Source: Niveispirillum sp. SYP-B3756
GTDB taxonomy: Bacteria > Pseudomonadota > Alphaproteobacteria > Azospirillales > Azospirillaceae
DNA: 64,000 nucleotides
Direction of reading: 5' to 3'
NCBI RefSeq assembly: GCF_009495745.1
Contig: NZ_WIDQ01000006.1
Coordinates: 289,824-353,823, forward strand
Every line of letters starts with the position of its first letter. Positions within the stretch are counted from its first letter, which is position 1. Made by a program: the position numbers and the translations under genes. A model generated the notes under the pieces. It made no database searches. It was given only the letters and a program-made list of their open reading frames with translations, and was not told where the DNA came from. Shown in pieces: positions 47,520 to 57,089 of the stretch.

Positions 47520-49298
47520 GTGGCCAGGGTATCCAGAGCCAGGCTGTTGGCAGGATGCGTCGCATCGCTGTCGCTTTCCACGGCAATTGTGGGGTGGGCT
47601 GCTTCCGCTGGAGCGGCTGAGCCTGCTTTTGAGGGCCGCTGCGCGGCCGTTGCCACCCTGATGCAGGGCCAATGGCCCGATGCATCCACCCAGGTGCAGG
47701 CCGCTCGCTATCTGCCCGAGGGCGCGACCGTGCCGCCGGAGCCGTTTGAACGGCCTGCCGGTCCGCCGCCGGCCCTGAAGCCGCATTGCGTCATCGATGC
47801 GACCATGGCAGCGCGCACGGGCATTGATGGTCAGCATTATGCAATCCGCTTCCGGCTGCGCCTGCCGGAAAACTGGAACGGCCGCTTTCTGTTCCAGGGT
47901 GGGGGCGGCACCAATGGCAATATTGGCAATGCGCTGGGTCTGGTTCCCGGTGCCGGCTTGACGGAACCGGCGGTCAACCAGGGCTATGCCGTCGTCAGTC
48001 AGGATTCCGGCCATGACAATGCCAGCAACAGCGATCCGGCCCGGGGTGGCCCCGTCGCCTTCGGCTGGGATCCGGAGGCACGGCGGAACTATGCCTATGC
48101 TTCCCTGCAAACGGTTGCGGACAGTGCCAAGGCATTGATCACCCGCTTCTATGGTCGCACGGCCGACCATTCCTATTTCGCCGGCTGTTCCAAGGGCGGG
48201 CAGGAAGGGCTGATGGCCGCCCACCGCTTCCCCGACATGTTTGACGGCATTGTTGCCGGTGCCCCCGGCATGTCGCTGCCGCGTGCCGCCCTGGCGCAGA
48301 ATTGGGATGTGCAGGCCTTTGGCGCCCTGCTGCCGCCGGATGAAAAGGGCAAGCGCTCGGTTTCGGCCCTCTCCCGGCTGTTCAGCGCCGATGATTTTGT
48401 GTTGATCCGCCGGGCGGTGCTGGATGCCTGCGATGGCGATGATGGCTTGGCCGATGGCATCATCAGCCGTTATGGCCAATGCGGCGGTGCCAAATTGCAA
48501 AAGGCACTGGAAAGCGTGCAATGCGCCGCCGGCGCCGAGGATGGCTGTGTTGATCCCGGCAAGCTGGCGGCGCTGAAAAAGTCGCTGGCCGGGCCGAAAG
48601 GGAAGGGTGGGGCCGCCCTTTATGCGCAATGGCCCTGGGATGCCGGGATCGGATCACCGGATTGGGCGGTGTGGAAGCTGGGCCTTGTTCAGCCGCCGGT
48701 CCCGCCACTGAATGTGGTGATTGGCGGGGCGGCCCTGCATGGGCTGTTTTCGCCCGCTCCCCGGTCCTTGGGCATGGACCCGCAGCAGATATTTGAACAG
48801 CAACTGACCTTTGATTTTCAAAAGGATGGCGACCTGATCCACCGGGTGGCCGCCCCATTTACGGTTTCGGCCTGGGAAGAGATGTCGGCCCGATCCCCCG
48901 ATATCGATGCCTTCCGTGCCCATGGCGGCAAGCTGATCGTGCCGCATGGTGTCTCCGATCCGGTCTTCTCCATCAACGATACGCTCAATTGGTATCGGGA
49001 GATGGATGAACGTTATGGCGGACAGGCCGCCGGCTTTGTGCGGGTCTTCCCGGTGCCCGGCATGGGCCATTGTGGCAATGGCCCCGCGACAGACCGTTTT
49101 GCCGCCTTCCAGGCCATGGTCGATTGGGTGGAACGGGGGCAGGCCCCCGACAGCCTGACCGCCACGGCCGGGCCGCAAAGCCCCTGGCCCGGCCGTACCC
49201 GGCCACTCTGCCCCTATCCAACCTATGCCCGCTATGACGGCACGGGAAACAAGGAAGCCGCTGAAAGCTTCCAATGCGTGGGAGGAAAGAAGTCGTGA
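47520..49298 (+). CDS. Tannase/feruloyl esterase family hydrolase
   Basis: Secreted esterase of 592 residues. Signal peptide MARVSRARLLAGCVASLSLS ends near AGAAEP. The family's CS-D-HC pattern is present: Cys-Ser in FAGCSKGGQEGLMAAHR, Asp in PHGVSDPVFS, and His-Cys in PGMGHCGNG. These enzymes release ferulate, gallate or related aromatic acids from plant esters in the periplasm or outside. GTG 47520 has GGGAGG at six bases. The next gene, an SGNH esterase, overlaps its stop (GTGA), and a TonB receptor follows, so the three genes form an uptake-and-hydrolysis locus. Confidence 0.92.
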   Translation: MARVSRARLLAGCVASLSLSTAIVGWAASAGAAEPAFEGRCAAVATLMQGQWPDASTQVQAARYLPEGATVPPEPFERPAGPPPALKPHCVIDATMAARTGIDGQHYAIRFRLRLPENWNGRFLFQGGGGTNGNIGNALGLVPGAGLTEPAVNQGYAVVSQDSGHDNASNSDPARGGPVAFGWDPEARRNYAYASLQTVADSAKALITRFYGRTADHSYFAGCSKGGQEGLMAAHRFPDMFDGIVAGAPGMSLPRAALAQNWDVQAFGALLPPDEKGKRSVSALSRLFSADDFVLIRRAVLDACDGDDGLADGIISRYGQCGGAKLQKALESVQCAAGAEDGCVDPGKLAALKKSLAGPKGKGGAALYAQWPWDAGIGSPDWAVWKLGLVQPPVPPLNVVIGGAALHGLFSPAPRSLGMDPQQIFEQQLTFDFQKDGDLIHRVAAPFTVSAWEEMSARSPDIDAFRAHGGKLIVPHGVSDPVFSINDTLNWYREMDERYGGQAAGFVRVFPVPGMGHCGNGPATDRFAAFQAMVDWVERGQAPDSLTATAGPQSPWPGRTRPLCPYPTYARYDGTGNKEAAESFQCVGGKKS

Positions 49299-50539
49299 AG
49301 AATTCCTTGTTCAAGCGGCTGTTGTCGGTGTCGGCGCTGACCCTGCTCTGTGTGCCGGCCGCCCTGGCGGCGCCGGACGGGCGCTGGGTGCAAAGCTGGG
49401 CCTCCAGTCCCTCCTTAAATCTGGAGAAGCTGCCCTTCGATTTCTGGCGCCCGCCGGCAGAGGTGCAGGGCACTTTGCGCTATAAGATGCGCATCACCGC
49501 TGCGGGGGATGAGGTTCGCGTCCGCTTGTCGGCCGAAACCTTGCCCACGGATGTGCAGGTGTCGGCGGTGACCATCGCCCTGGCGGATGCGGCCGGCAAT
49601 CTTGATAGCAAGAGCGTGGCCCCGCTGCACTTTTCCGGTGGCACCGCGGCCCGTATTGCCGCCGGTGCCCCACTGGTGAGCGATCCGCTGCCCCTGCAGG
49701 TGGCGGCCGGTGCCATCGTTTATGTGACCTTGCATCTGCCGGCACCGGTGACCATTCCCCAGGCTGACCCGCTGCATGTGGTGGAGGTGGCGGCCGGTGG
49801 CGATCAGACGCGGGCGGCCAAGCTCACCGGCGGTCGGGTTGAAACCGGACGGGAGATCGTCTCCGCCATTCTGGTGCGCGCCACCAAGAGGGCGCGCACC
49901 ATCGTCACCTTCGGCGATTCCATCACCGATGGAACCGGGGCCAAGGATGCGAAGATGCGCGGCTGGCCCGATCAGTTGGCGGCCCTGCTGCGCCAGAAGG
50001 GGCAGAACGACGTCGCCATCGCCAATGCCGGCATCGCCGGTAACCGCGTGCTGCGGGACGAGATGGGGCCGGCGGCGCTGGCCCGCTTCGACCGCGATGC
50101 CCTGTCGGTGCCCGGCGTCACCGATATCGTACTGCTGGAAGGCATCAATGATCTGGGGTTGAGCGGGCTGGAAAATCCGCGTGGGCCGGGCCATCACCCG
50201 GTTGTCACGGCGGCCGACCTGATTGCTGGTTATCGCCAGCTCATCGCACGGGCCAAGGCGCGGGGGGTGAAAATCCACGGTGCCACCCTGACCCCCTTCC
50301 TGGGATCGCCCTTTCCCGGCTATGCGACGCCGGAAAAGGAAGTGGTACGGCAGGAGCTGAACCGCTGGATCCGCACCAGCGGGGAATTTGACAGCGTCAT
50401 CGATTTCGATGCTGCCGTGCGTGACAGTGCCGATCCGCAGCGGATCAACCCGGCCTATGACAGCGGCGACAAGCTGCACCCGTCGGATGCCGGTTACCGC
50501 GCCATGGCGGAGACAGCACTGGGTGTTCTGCTGAAGTAA
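49295..50539 (+). CDS. SGNH/GDSL family esterase
   Basis: Secreted SGNH hydrolase of 414 residues. Signal peptide MKNSLFKRLLSVSALTLLCV. The N-terminal jelly-roll-like region (about 25-200) begins RWVQSWASS, usual in this subgroup. The catalytic blocks are TFGDSITDG (Ser), AGIAGNRVL (Gly), LEGINDLG (Asn) and DKLHPSDAGY (Asp-His). GTG 49295 overlaps the upstream stop by four bases and has GGGAGGAAAG before it. Subfamily members deacetylate or deacylate plant polysaccharides and glycosides. The coupling with a feruloyl-esterase-type enzyme suggests the two act on the same esterified substrate. Confidence 0.9.
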   Translation: MKNSLFKRLLSVSALTLLCVPAALAAPDGRWVQSWASSPSLNLEKLPFDFWRPPAEVQGTLRYKMRITAAGDEVRVRLSAETLPTDVQVSAVTIALADAAGNLDSKSVAPLHFSGGTAARIAAGAPLVSDPLPLQVAAGAIVYVTLHLPAPVTIPQADPLHVVEVAAGGDQTRAAKLTGGRVETGREIVSAILVRATKRARTIVTFGDSITDGTGAKDAKMRGWPDQLAALLRQKGQNDVAIANAGIAGNRVLRDEMGPAALARFDRDALSVPGVTDIVLLEGINDLGLSGLENPRGPGHHPVVTAADLIAGYRQLIARAKARGVKIHGATLTPFLGSPFPGYATPEKEVVRQELNRWIRTSGEFDSVIDFDAAVRDSADPQRINPAYDSGDKLHPSDAGYRAMAETALGVLLK

Positions 50540-50570
50540 AGCGAGCCGTACCCCGGAAGGACAGAGACAA

Positions 50571-50590
50571 CCCGCGCCCCTGGGCGCGGG
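50571..50590. other. Hairpin between SGNH esterase and TonB receptor genes
   Basis: A perfect 9-bp GC-rich inverted repeat CCCGCGCCC / GGGCGCGGG lies in the 127-bp gap. No U-tract follows. It may lower read-through or stabilise the upstream mRNA. Confidence 0.45.
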
Positions 50591-50666
50591 GACGGGGCCT
50601 TGCTGCCTGCTTTCCGGCAATGTCCGGGCCAAAGACCATAACCAACAAATATAGAGGGGAAGGAAA

Positions 50667-53012
50667 ATGACACGTCCATGGAAGGTCACGCGTGCGGCCT
50701 TGTTGCTGTCGGCCAGCACCATGCTTGTTTCGGCTGCCGCCCTGGCGGCTGAGACCGAAACGTCAGAGGATATGCTGGCGGAAATCGTGGTGACGGCACA
50801 GAAGGTGAAGGAGACGCTGGCCAAGGCGCCCATCGCCGTTTCCGTGCTGAACCCGGATATCCTGGACCGCCAGAATATTACGGTGGCGAGCGATCTGGTC
50901 ACCGCGGTGCCGAACCTGCAATTCAGCCAAAATGGCTTTGCCATGCGTGGCATCGGCAGCAATAACGGCTTCAGCGGTTATTCCACGGTGGCGACGCAGG
51001 TGGATGGCATCTATGCCCCCTTTGCCACCACGCTGACGCTGGGCATGTTTGATATCGGTGCCATTGAGGTGCTGCGCGGGCCGCAGGGCACCGTGCATGG
51101 CCGCAACGCCACGGCGGGCGTGGTGAATATCAATACGGCCGATCCGGACAACGATTATGCCGTCAGCGGTGACGTGCAATATGGATCGCATCAGGATGTG
51201 CAGGTCCGCCTGCATACAGACCTGCCGGTTGCGGATAATTTCGCCCTGCGTGTCTCTGCCTTCCGGCATGTCAATGACGGGCTGTCGCCGCGATATTCGG
51301 CCCAGGACCGGTTCGACAAGACCGATCAGACGGGCCTGCGCCTCACCAGCCGCTGGAACATTGCCGATAACCTGACCTGGCGCCTGTCGCTGAATTATGG
51401 CCGGGATGAGGGGACGACCCCGCTGGTTTACCTGGCCAACTATAATTATTACCCTAATGCTGATCTGAAGACGGGCCGCTTCGGCCCGGCAGAGATCATC
51501 AAGACCCATGAACCCAATCCCGGCATCCAGAAGGTGCGCGACAATGGCAAGGATGTCCGGGAATATAGCGCCCGTTCCCGCCTGACCTGGAAGATTTCCG
51601 ATGCGGTGACGGCAACCTATCTGGCCGGTTATTCCGTGTTGAAAAATGATGGTGTGGTGGCCAGCACCGGCGTCTTCTCGCAGGAATATCTGGACCAGCG
51701 CCAGAAGGCCAGTTCCCACGAACTGGATATTAATTACGAGGCGGAGCGGATTTCACTGGTCGGCGGCGGTTATTATTATTGGGATGACACGCCGTCTGGT
51801 CAGCGTCTGCTGCACGCAGGCAATACGGCACCGGCCCCGTTCGCCAGCGTGTTCAACGCCTTCGGTCCCATTTCTGCCGGTACCGGCAAGCAGATTTCCA
51901 CCATCGCTGCTGTGGATGTGGTGAATAGCTATACGGATTGGGGTAGTGAATCCGCTGCTGTGTTTGCCCAAGGCACCTTCCGGGTGACGGACCGGTTCCG
52001 TCTGCTGGCCGGTCTGCGCTCCACCTGGGACACGGTGCATGGTGGCCAGCAGGAACTGGTCTGCTTCGGCGGCACCGTCACCCGGCAGAATATCAACAGC
52101 ACCACTTGCCCGGCCGGTGGTCTGGGCTTGACCGATGACCGGGCACGCGCGTCGGAAAAATTCAGCAAGGTCAGTTGGAAGGCGGGGTTGGACTATGATT
52201 TCACCGATGAAATCATGGGCTATGCCACGGTCAGCACCGGCTATCGCGCCGGCGGTTTGCAATCCAGCACCAACCCGGCCCCCTATACAAGCTACCGGCC
52301 GGAAACGGTGACGAACTATGAAGCCGGGTTGCGCGGTAACCTGCTGGATCGCAAGCTGTTCCTGTCGGCGACCCTGTTCAATATGGATTACCAGGATCTG
52401 CAGGTTTCCAGCGTGATCAGCACCGCCACCGGGCCGGTGGCGGTCACCACCAACGCCGCCAAGGCGCGTATCCGGGGTGTGGAACTGGAAAGCCTGTTCC
52501 GCCCCACGCGCAACGACCGCATCTCGGCCTATGTCTCCTATCTGGATGGCAAATATAACAGGTTCCCCAATGCATCGGAAAATCTTCACAGCGCCGATGT
52601 GATGTACAATATCTTCGCGCCCATCATGGGTTATGCCCCCATTCCCGGTGCGGTGGCGGATTTCTCCGGCAACCGTCTGGCCAATGCCCCACGCTGGAGC
52701 GCGCGGCTGGGCTATGAGCATATTTTCGATCTGCCGGGCGGCAGTACGCTCAGCCCTGCAATCGATTTCTATGTGCAGTCCAAGACGTTCAGCGACAGTG
52801 CCAATTATGGGCAGGGCCGCAATGGCGGTTATAGCAAGACCGACCTGAACCTGCGCTGGGAAAGCGCTGATCAGCGCTATTTCGCCAACGCCTTCGTCAA
52901 TAATGTGGAAGACAAGCGCGTGGCCAATCAGACCACCGTGGTCTGGAGCTCCACGACAGCCACCTATAACCCTGGCCGCATGGTTGGCCTGCGGGTGGGG
53001 GCGAGCTTCTAG
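50667..53012 (+). CDS. TonB-dependent outer-membrane receptor
   Basis: Outer-membrane uptake receptor of 781 residues. Signal peptide with SASTMLVSAAALA, then a TonB-box-like segment (LAEIVVTAQK), a plug with FAMRGIGSNNGFSGY and IEVLRGPQGTVHGRNATAGVVNI, and a barrel ending in a terminal Phe (VGLRVGASF). The ATG at 50667 has GGGGAAGGAAA upstream. It follows the tannase and SGNH genes and is likely to import an aromatic or glycosidic product, although iron-siderophore uptake cannot be excluded from sequence. Confidence 0.93.
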   Translation: MTRPWKVTRAALLLSASTMLVSAAALAAETETSEDMLAEIVVTAQKVKETLAKAPIAVSVLNPDILDRQNITVASDLVTAVPNLQFSQNGFAMRGIGSNNGFSGYSTVATQVDGIYAPFATTLTLGMFDIGAIEVLRGPQGTVHGRNATAGVVNINTADPDNDYAVSGDVQYGSHQDVQVRLHTDLPVADNFALRVSAFRHVNDGLSPRYSAQDRFDKTDQTGLRLTSRWNIADNLTWRLSLNYGRDEGTTPLVYLANYNYYPNADLKTGRFGPAEIIKTHEPNPGIQKVRDNGKDVREYSARSRLTWKISDAVTATYLAGYSVLKNDGVVASTGVFSQEYLDQRQKASSHELDINYEAERISLVGGGYYYWDDTPSGQRLLHAGNTAPAPFASVFNAFGPISAGTGKQISTIAAVDVVNSYTDWGSESAAVFAQGTFRVTDRFRLLAGLRSTWDTVHGGQQELVCFGGTVTRQNINSTTCPAGGLGLTDDRARASEKFSKVSWKAGLDYDFTDEIMGYATVSTGYRAGGLQSSTNPAPYTSYRPETVTNYEAGLRGNLLDRKLFLSATLFNMDYQDLQVSSVISTATGPVAVTTNAAKARIRGVELESLFRPTRNDRISAYVSYLDGKYNRFPNASENLHSADVMYNIFAPIMGYAPIPGAVADFSGNRLANAPRWSARLGYEHIFDLPGGSTLSPAIDFYVQSKTFSDSANYGQGRNGGYSKTDLNLRWESADQRYFANAFVNNVEDKRVANQTTVVWSSTTATYNPGRMVGLRVGASF

Positions 53013-53039
53013 GATGCCTTTGGCTTAACCTTCCTCCCA

Positions 53040-53082
53040 CGGCCCCGTCATCCTGCGTAACAGGGTGCGGGGCCGCTTTTTT
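53040..53082 (+). terminator. Rho-independent terminator after the TonB receptor
   Basis: Arms CGGCCCCG / CGGGGCCG with a 20-base loop, followed by CTTTTTT on the plus strand. It stands between convergent genes, and the next gene's stop is at 53084. Confidence 0.85.
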
Positions 53083-53083
53083 C

Positions 53084-54235
53084 TCACCAGGCGGCCTGGT
53101 AGATGGCCAGCGCGTCGGCTTCCAAAATGGGGCGGGGGTTGTTGACCAGCAGGCGCTGTTGCAGCATCGCGTCCTTGGCCATCTGCGGCAGGTCGGCTTC
53201 CGTCACGCCCACGGCGCGCATCTGCTGCGGCAGGCCGCTTTCGCGCGACAGGGTGACCATGGCGGCCACCAGCCCTTCCGCCTGTGCGCTTGGGGATAGG
53301 CCGGCCAGCGAAGGGTCGACCAGCGGGGCCAGTTCGGCATAAAGCGGGGCCGTCACCGGCATGTTGAAGGCCATCACATGCGGCAGCACCAGCGCGTTGG
53401 ACAGGCCGTGCGGTACATGGAACAGCCCGCCCAGCGGATAGGCCAGGGCATGGACGCCCGCCACCGGCGCATTGGCGAAGGCAACGCCTGCCAGATGGGC
53501 ACCCAGCAGCATGGCGCTGCGCACCTCCACATCGCCGGGCGTGCGGCAGGCCTTCAGCAGGTTGGCGGCCAGCAGGCGCAGCGCCTCACGCGCCAGCATG
53601 TCGGACATCGGGTTTTTCAGCCGGGCGCTGGTATAGGATTCGATGGCGTGAACCATGGCATCAATGCCGGTGGCCGCCGTCACATGCGGCGGCAGGCCCA
53701 GGGTCAGCAGCGGGTCCAGCACGCTGACATCGGGCAGCAGAACCCCGGCGCTGACCCCACGCTTTTCGCCATTGCCGACGGAAATGACGGTGACAGGCGT
53801 GGCCTCCGATCCCGTGCCGGCCGTGGTGGGGACCAGCAACAGGGGAAGGCGCCGGCCCTTGGCCTGCTCCACACCCCAGATCGCCTCCAGATCATCACCG
53901 GATGCCAGCAGATAGGCTGCCAGTTTGGCCACATCCATCGGGCTGCCACCGCCCACGCCCAGCACGGAAACAGCACCCGCCGCCCGTCCCGCCGCCACCG
54001 TGGCCAATACGGTTTCACGCGAGGGATCGGGTTCCACCGCATCGAAAATGCTGACCGGGATACCGGCCTTTTCCAACGCCTCCAGCACCGGGGCCAGCAG
54101 GCCCAGGCTGCGCACGCCCTTGTCCGTTACCATCAGGCAGGGCCCCGCCGGCAGATGGTCTGCCACCTGTCCGGCCGTGCCGGGACCGCTCAACACGCGG
54201 GGACCATAGCGGAAGCGGAAGGACGGGGCGGACAT
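53084..54235 (-). CDS. Iron-containing alcohol dehydrogenase
   Basis: Group III NAD(P)-dependent alcohol dehydrogenase of 383 residues. Cofactor motif GGGSPMDVAK in the N-terminal Rossmann-like domain, TTAGTGSEATPV, and the metal site formed by Asp and His in GIDAMVHAIESY and two His in HALAYPLGGLFHVPHG. These residues are as in Fe-ADHs; maleylacetate reductases share the fold, so the call is kept at family level. It is convergent with the TonB receptor, and its own neighbours give little context. Confidence 0.9.
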   Translation of the reverse strand: MSAPSFRFRYGPRVLSGPGTAGQVADHLPAGPCLMVTDKGVRSLGLLAPVLEALEKAGIPVSIFDAVEPDPSRETVLATVAAGRAAGAVSVLGVGGGSPMDVAKLAAYLLASGDDLEAIWGVEQAKGRRLPLLLVPTTAGTGSEATPVTVISVGNGEKRGVSAGVLLPDVSVLDPLLTLGLPPHVTAATGIDAMVHAIESYTSARLKNPMSDMLAREALRLLAANLLKACRTPGDVEVRSAMLLGAHLAGVAFANAPVAGVHALAYPLGGLFHVPHGLSNALVLPHVMAFNMPVTAPLYAELAPLVDPSLAGLSPSAQAEGLVAAMVTLSRESGLPQQMRAVGVTEADLPQMAKDAMLQQRLLVNNPRPILEADALAIYQAAW

Positions 54236-54362
54236 GGGCGGGCTCCCTGATGGCGGTTTGCGGGCGGTGGTTGCCTTATCGGATGCAGCGGTAATGCCGG
54301 GGCCACGGGCCGCCCATGGAAATATTCCAGGGTGGCCACATGGCGGATAAAGAACGGCTGGA

Positions 54363-55034
54363 TCAGATGTTCAGGTAATCAATCACCCAGGGTTCCTGCG
54401 CTGCGGCCGCCATCCATTCCCGCATGGCGGGCAGGGCGAAGATGGCGTCGATATAGGCATCGGCCTCTGGCGTCAGCTCACCCCCCTGCCAGCCGCGCAA
54501 CCGCACGCAGACCGGGGCATACATGGCATCCGCGATGGTGAAATGGCCGAACAGGAAGGGGCCGCTGGCCCCGAATCGGGCGCGGCAATCGGCCCACAGC
54601 GCCTGGATACGGGCGATATCGCCGGCAGCGGCCGCCACCCGCTCCGGCACATCATGCACCTGATGCAAATCGAAGAACAGGTTGCGGCGCAAATCCATGA
54701 AACCGGAATGCATTTCCGCCGCCACCGCGCGGGCCACGGCGCGGGCCTTGGCATCGGCGGGCCAAAGCTGCGCCTGCGGGAACAGTTCCGCCACATATTC
54801 GCAGATGGCCAGACTGTCCCAGACGGTCAGATCGCCCTGCTTCAGCACCGGTGCCTTGCCGCTCGGTCCATGGGTCAGCAGGGTCTGCGTGGTCTCCGGT
54901 GTACGTAGCCGCACCAGGACTTCGTCAAACGCAGCACCGGCGGTGCGCAGGGCCAGCCAGGGGCGCAGCGACCAGGAGGAATAGCGCTTGTTGGCGATCA
55001 CCAGGGTCAGGTCGGTGGGGGCGTGCGTCGTCAT
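54363..55034 (-). CDS. Glutathione S-transferase family protein
   Basis: GST-fold protein of 223 residues. The N-terminal thioredoxin-like domain has ANKRYSSWSLRPWLAL, which places a Ser at the catalytic position, then GKAPVLKQGDLTVWDSLAICEYV. The C-terminal helical domain holds HFTIADAMYAPVCVRL. ATG 55034 is the start of the conserved domain; the frame is open far upstream but that part has no family features. It is divergent from the aminopeptidase gene with 105 bp between. Confidence 0.9.
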   Translation of the reverse strand: MTTHAPTDLTLVIANKRYSSWSLRPWLALRTAGAAFDEVLVRLRTPETTQTLLTHGPSGKAPVLKQGDLTVWDSLAICEYVAELFPQAQLWPADAKARAVARAVAAEMHSGFMDLRRNLFFDLHQVHDVPERVAAAAGDIARIQALWADCRARFGASGPFLFGHFTIADAMYAPVCVRLRGWQGGELTPEADAYIDAIFALPAMREWMAAAAQEPWVIDYLNI

Positions 55035-55139
55035 CTCAGCTTCACCATTGCGATGGGGGCCGGGGGAGAGTAGGGCTGGAAGAAAGGGCGACCAAGCCCG
55101 AAAATCCATACCCGCCTCTGCAAAAGGACCAAGCCCCAA

Positions 55140-56525
55140 GTGCTGACCTGTCTGCTGCCCGCCCCCGCCGCCGATACCGTTCCCCTGACGCTGCTGACCA
55201 AGGATGCGCTGGATGGCTGGCTGAACGCCGCACCGGCGGCAGAGGCCGCCTGGGTGCGCCGCCTGGGTTTCAAGGCCACCCCCGGCAGCACCGCCCTGAT
55301 CGGCAGCGCTGATGGCGCGCTGGTGCGTGTGCTGGTTGGTGTGGCAGAGAAACTGGATATCTGGTCGCTGGCGGGCCTGCCGGGCAGCCTGCCCGCCGGC
55401 AGCTATGTCCTTGACACGGCGCTGGAGCCGGCGACGGCGACCGCTGTCGCCACCGGCTGGGCCCTGGCCTGCTATCAGTTCACCCGCTACAAGAAATCCA
55501 CCAAGAGCTTTGCCAGCCTGGTGCTGCCGGCCAATGCCGATGCGGCGGCGGTGGAGCGCTTTGCCCGCTCTGCCACGCTGGTGCGCGATCTGGTGAACAC
55601 CCCGTGCGAGGATATGGGGCCGCCGGAACTGGCCGCCGCTGCCGAGGCGCTGGCAAAGGAATTCGGTGCCAGCTTCAGCGTGATTGTGGGTGACGACCTG
55701 CTGGCGCAGAATTACCCGATGATCCATGCCGTCGGCCGTGCCGCCGCCAAGGCGCCGCGCTTGATCGATATCCGCTGGGGTGATGCGGCCCATCCGCTGG
55801 TCACCCTGGTGGGCAAGGGGGTCTGCTTCGATACCGGCGGGCTGGACATCAAGCCTTCATCGTCCATGCTGATGATGAAGAAGGATATGGGCGGCGGGGC
55901 GCACGCCCTGGCGCTGGCCCGGATGGTGATGGATGCCAGGCTGCCGGTGCGGCTGCGCGTGCTGGTGCCGGCGGTGGAAAATGCCGTGGCCGGCAATGCC
56001 TTCCGCCCGATGGATATCATCCCCACCCGCAAGGGGCTGACGGTGGAAATCGGCAATACCGATGCCGAAGGCCGCCTGATCCTGTGCGACGCCCTGGCAG
56101 AAGCCGATGGGGAAAAGCCCGCCCTGCTGCTGGATTTCGCCACGCTGACAGGGGCCGCCCGGGTGGCGCTGGGGGCGGACCTGCCGGCCCTGTTCAGCAA
56201 TGATGATGCGCTGGCGGCGGAAATTGCGGCGGAAGCGACGGCGACGGATGATCCGCTGTGGCGCCTGCCCCTGTGGCAGGGCTACCGCCCGCAGCTCGAC
56301 AGCAAGATCGCCGATCTCAACAATGCGCCGGGCGGTGGTATGGCCGGGGCCATCACGGCGGCCCTGTTCCTGGAACAGTTCGTCTCCAAGGACACGGTCT
56401 GGGCCCATGTGGATCTTTATTCCTGGAATGCCAGCACCCGCCCCGGCCGGCCGGAAGGCGGGGAGGCGATGACCTTGCGGGCCTTTTTCAACGTGATCGC
56501 GAAGCGGTTTCCGCCGGCCGCTTAA
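55140..56525 (+). CDS. M17 leucyl aminopeptidase family protein
   Basis: Cytoplasmic two-metal aminopeptidase of 461 residues. The catalytic domain shows GVCFDTGGLDIKPSSSMLMMK (metal-binding Lys and Asp), DMGGGAHALALA, and the family signature NTDAEGRLILCDAL. The N-terminal domain is shorter and different from that of E. coli PepA, as in the alphaproteobacterial subgroup. Translation starts at GTG 55140. The aminopeptidase-MarR-NlpC/P60 order is common in this class and suggests a linked role in peptide or peptidoglycan-fragment recycling. Confidence 0.92.
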   Translation: MLTCLLPAPAADTVPLTLLTKDALDGWLNAAPAAEAAWVRRLGFKATPGSTALIGSADGALVRVLVGVAEKLDIWSLAGLPGSLPAGSYVLDTALEPATATAVATGWALACYQFTRYKKSTKSFASLVLPANADAAAVERFARSATLVRDLVNTPCEDMGPPELAAAAEALAKEFGASFSVIVGDDLLAQNYPMIHAVGRAAAKAPRLIDIRWGDAAHPLVTLVGKGVCFDTGGLDIKPSSSMLMMKKDMGGGAHALALARMVMDARLPVRLRVLVPAVENAVAGNAFRPMDIIPTRKGLTVEIGNTDAEGRLILCDALAEADGEKPALLLDFATLTGAARVALGADLPALFSNDDALAAEIAAEATATDDPLWRLPLWQGYRPQLDSKIADLNNAPGGGMAGAITAALFLEQFVSKDTVWAHVDLYSWNASTRPGRPEGGEAMTLRAFFNVIAKRFPPAA

Positions 56526-56642
56526 ACCCGCTTCGGGCTGATTCGTTCCCGACTTGCCGAAAAACGCTTTATTCGGCAAACTCCGTTTCGCGTCCGGTTG
56601 CGATTTTCCGCAAAACCCGGCGCGAAGCGGTCGGGGGCGGGC

Positions 56643-57089
56643 ATGTCACGGAACCTTGAGGCGCTGCAACTCTGGCGTGGGGCCCTGGTGGCCTCTGTCC
56701 GCAAGGACGGGCCGGACCTTTCGGCACGGCAATTGGCCCTGATGCTCACGGTCTATCTGACCCCGCCGCCCCATACGGTGCGCGGGCTGGCACAGACGCT
56801 GAATGTCTCCAAGCCCGCCATCACCCGCGCGCTGGACCGGCTGGGCCGACTGGGCTACATCAAGCGCAAGCGCGACCAGGATGATCGGCGCAACGTGTTG
56901 GTACAGCGGACCGTGAAAGGGTCCGTGCATCTGGCGGAATTCGGCCAGATGGTGATCGATGCGGGGCGCACGGCCGGACCGGTTGGCGAAGATGGCGGGG
57001 CCTTTGATGCCCCGCTGGATATGAATGGCGCCGTCGCCGCCCTGGCGGTGGAAGGCGCCCGACCGGAAGCCCTGGCCCCATCGGCATGA
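56643..57089 (+). CDS. MarR family winged-helix regulator
   Basis: 148-residue regulator. The winged helix-turn-helix spans about 25-95: LSARQLALMLTVYL, then VRGLAQTLNVSKPAITRALDRL and the wing IKRKRDQDDRRNVLV. The C-terminal tail is short for the family. ATG 56643 was chosen because GGGGGCGGG precedes it; a start at 56598 would add 15 poorly supported residues. Its stop overlaps the next start by four bases (ATGA). Confidence 0.88.
   Translation: MSRNLEALQLWRGALVASVRKDGPDLSARQLALMLTVYLTPPPHTVRGLAQTLNVSKPAITRALDRLGRLGYIKRKRDQDDRRNVLVQRTVKGSVHLAEFGQMVIDAGRTAGPVGEDGGAFDAPLDMNGAVAALAVEGARPEALAPSA

Noticed and set aside
53084..54235. Maleylacetate reductase as the specific call for the Fe-ADH
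   Set aside because: The fold is shared, but the metal-binding His/Asp set is complete as in Fe-ADHs and no aromatic ring-cleavage genes are adjacent.
54363..55793. 476-codon frame containing the second GST
   Set aside because: Only the part from ATG 55034 has GST motifs; the upstream part overlaps the aminopeptidase gene antisense, so the short start was used.
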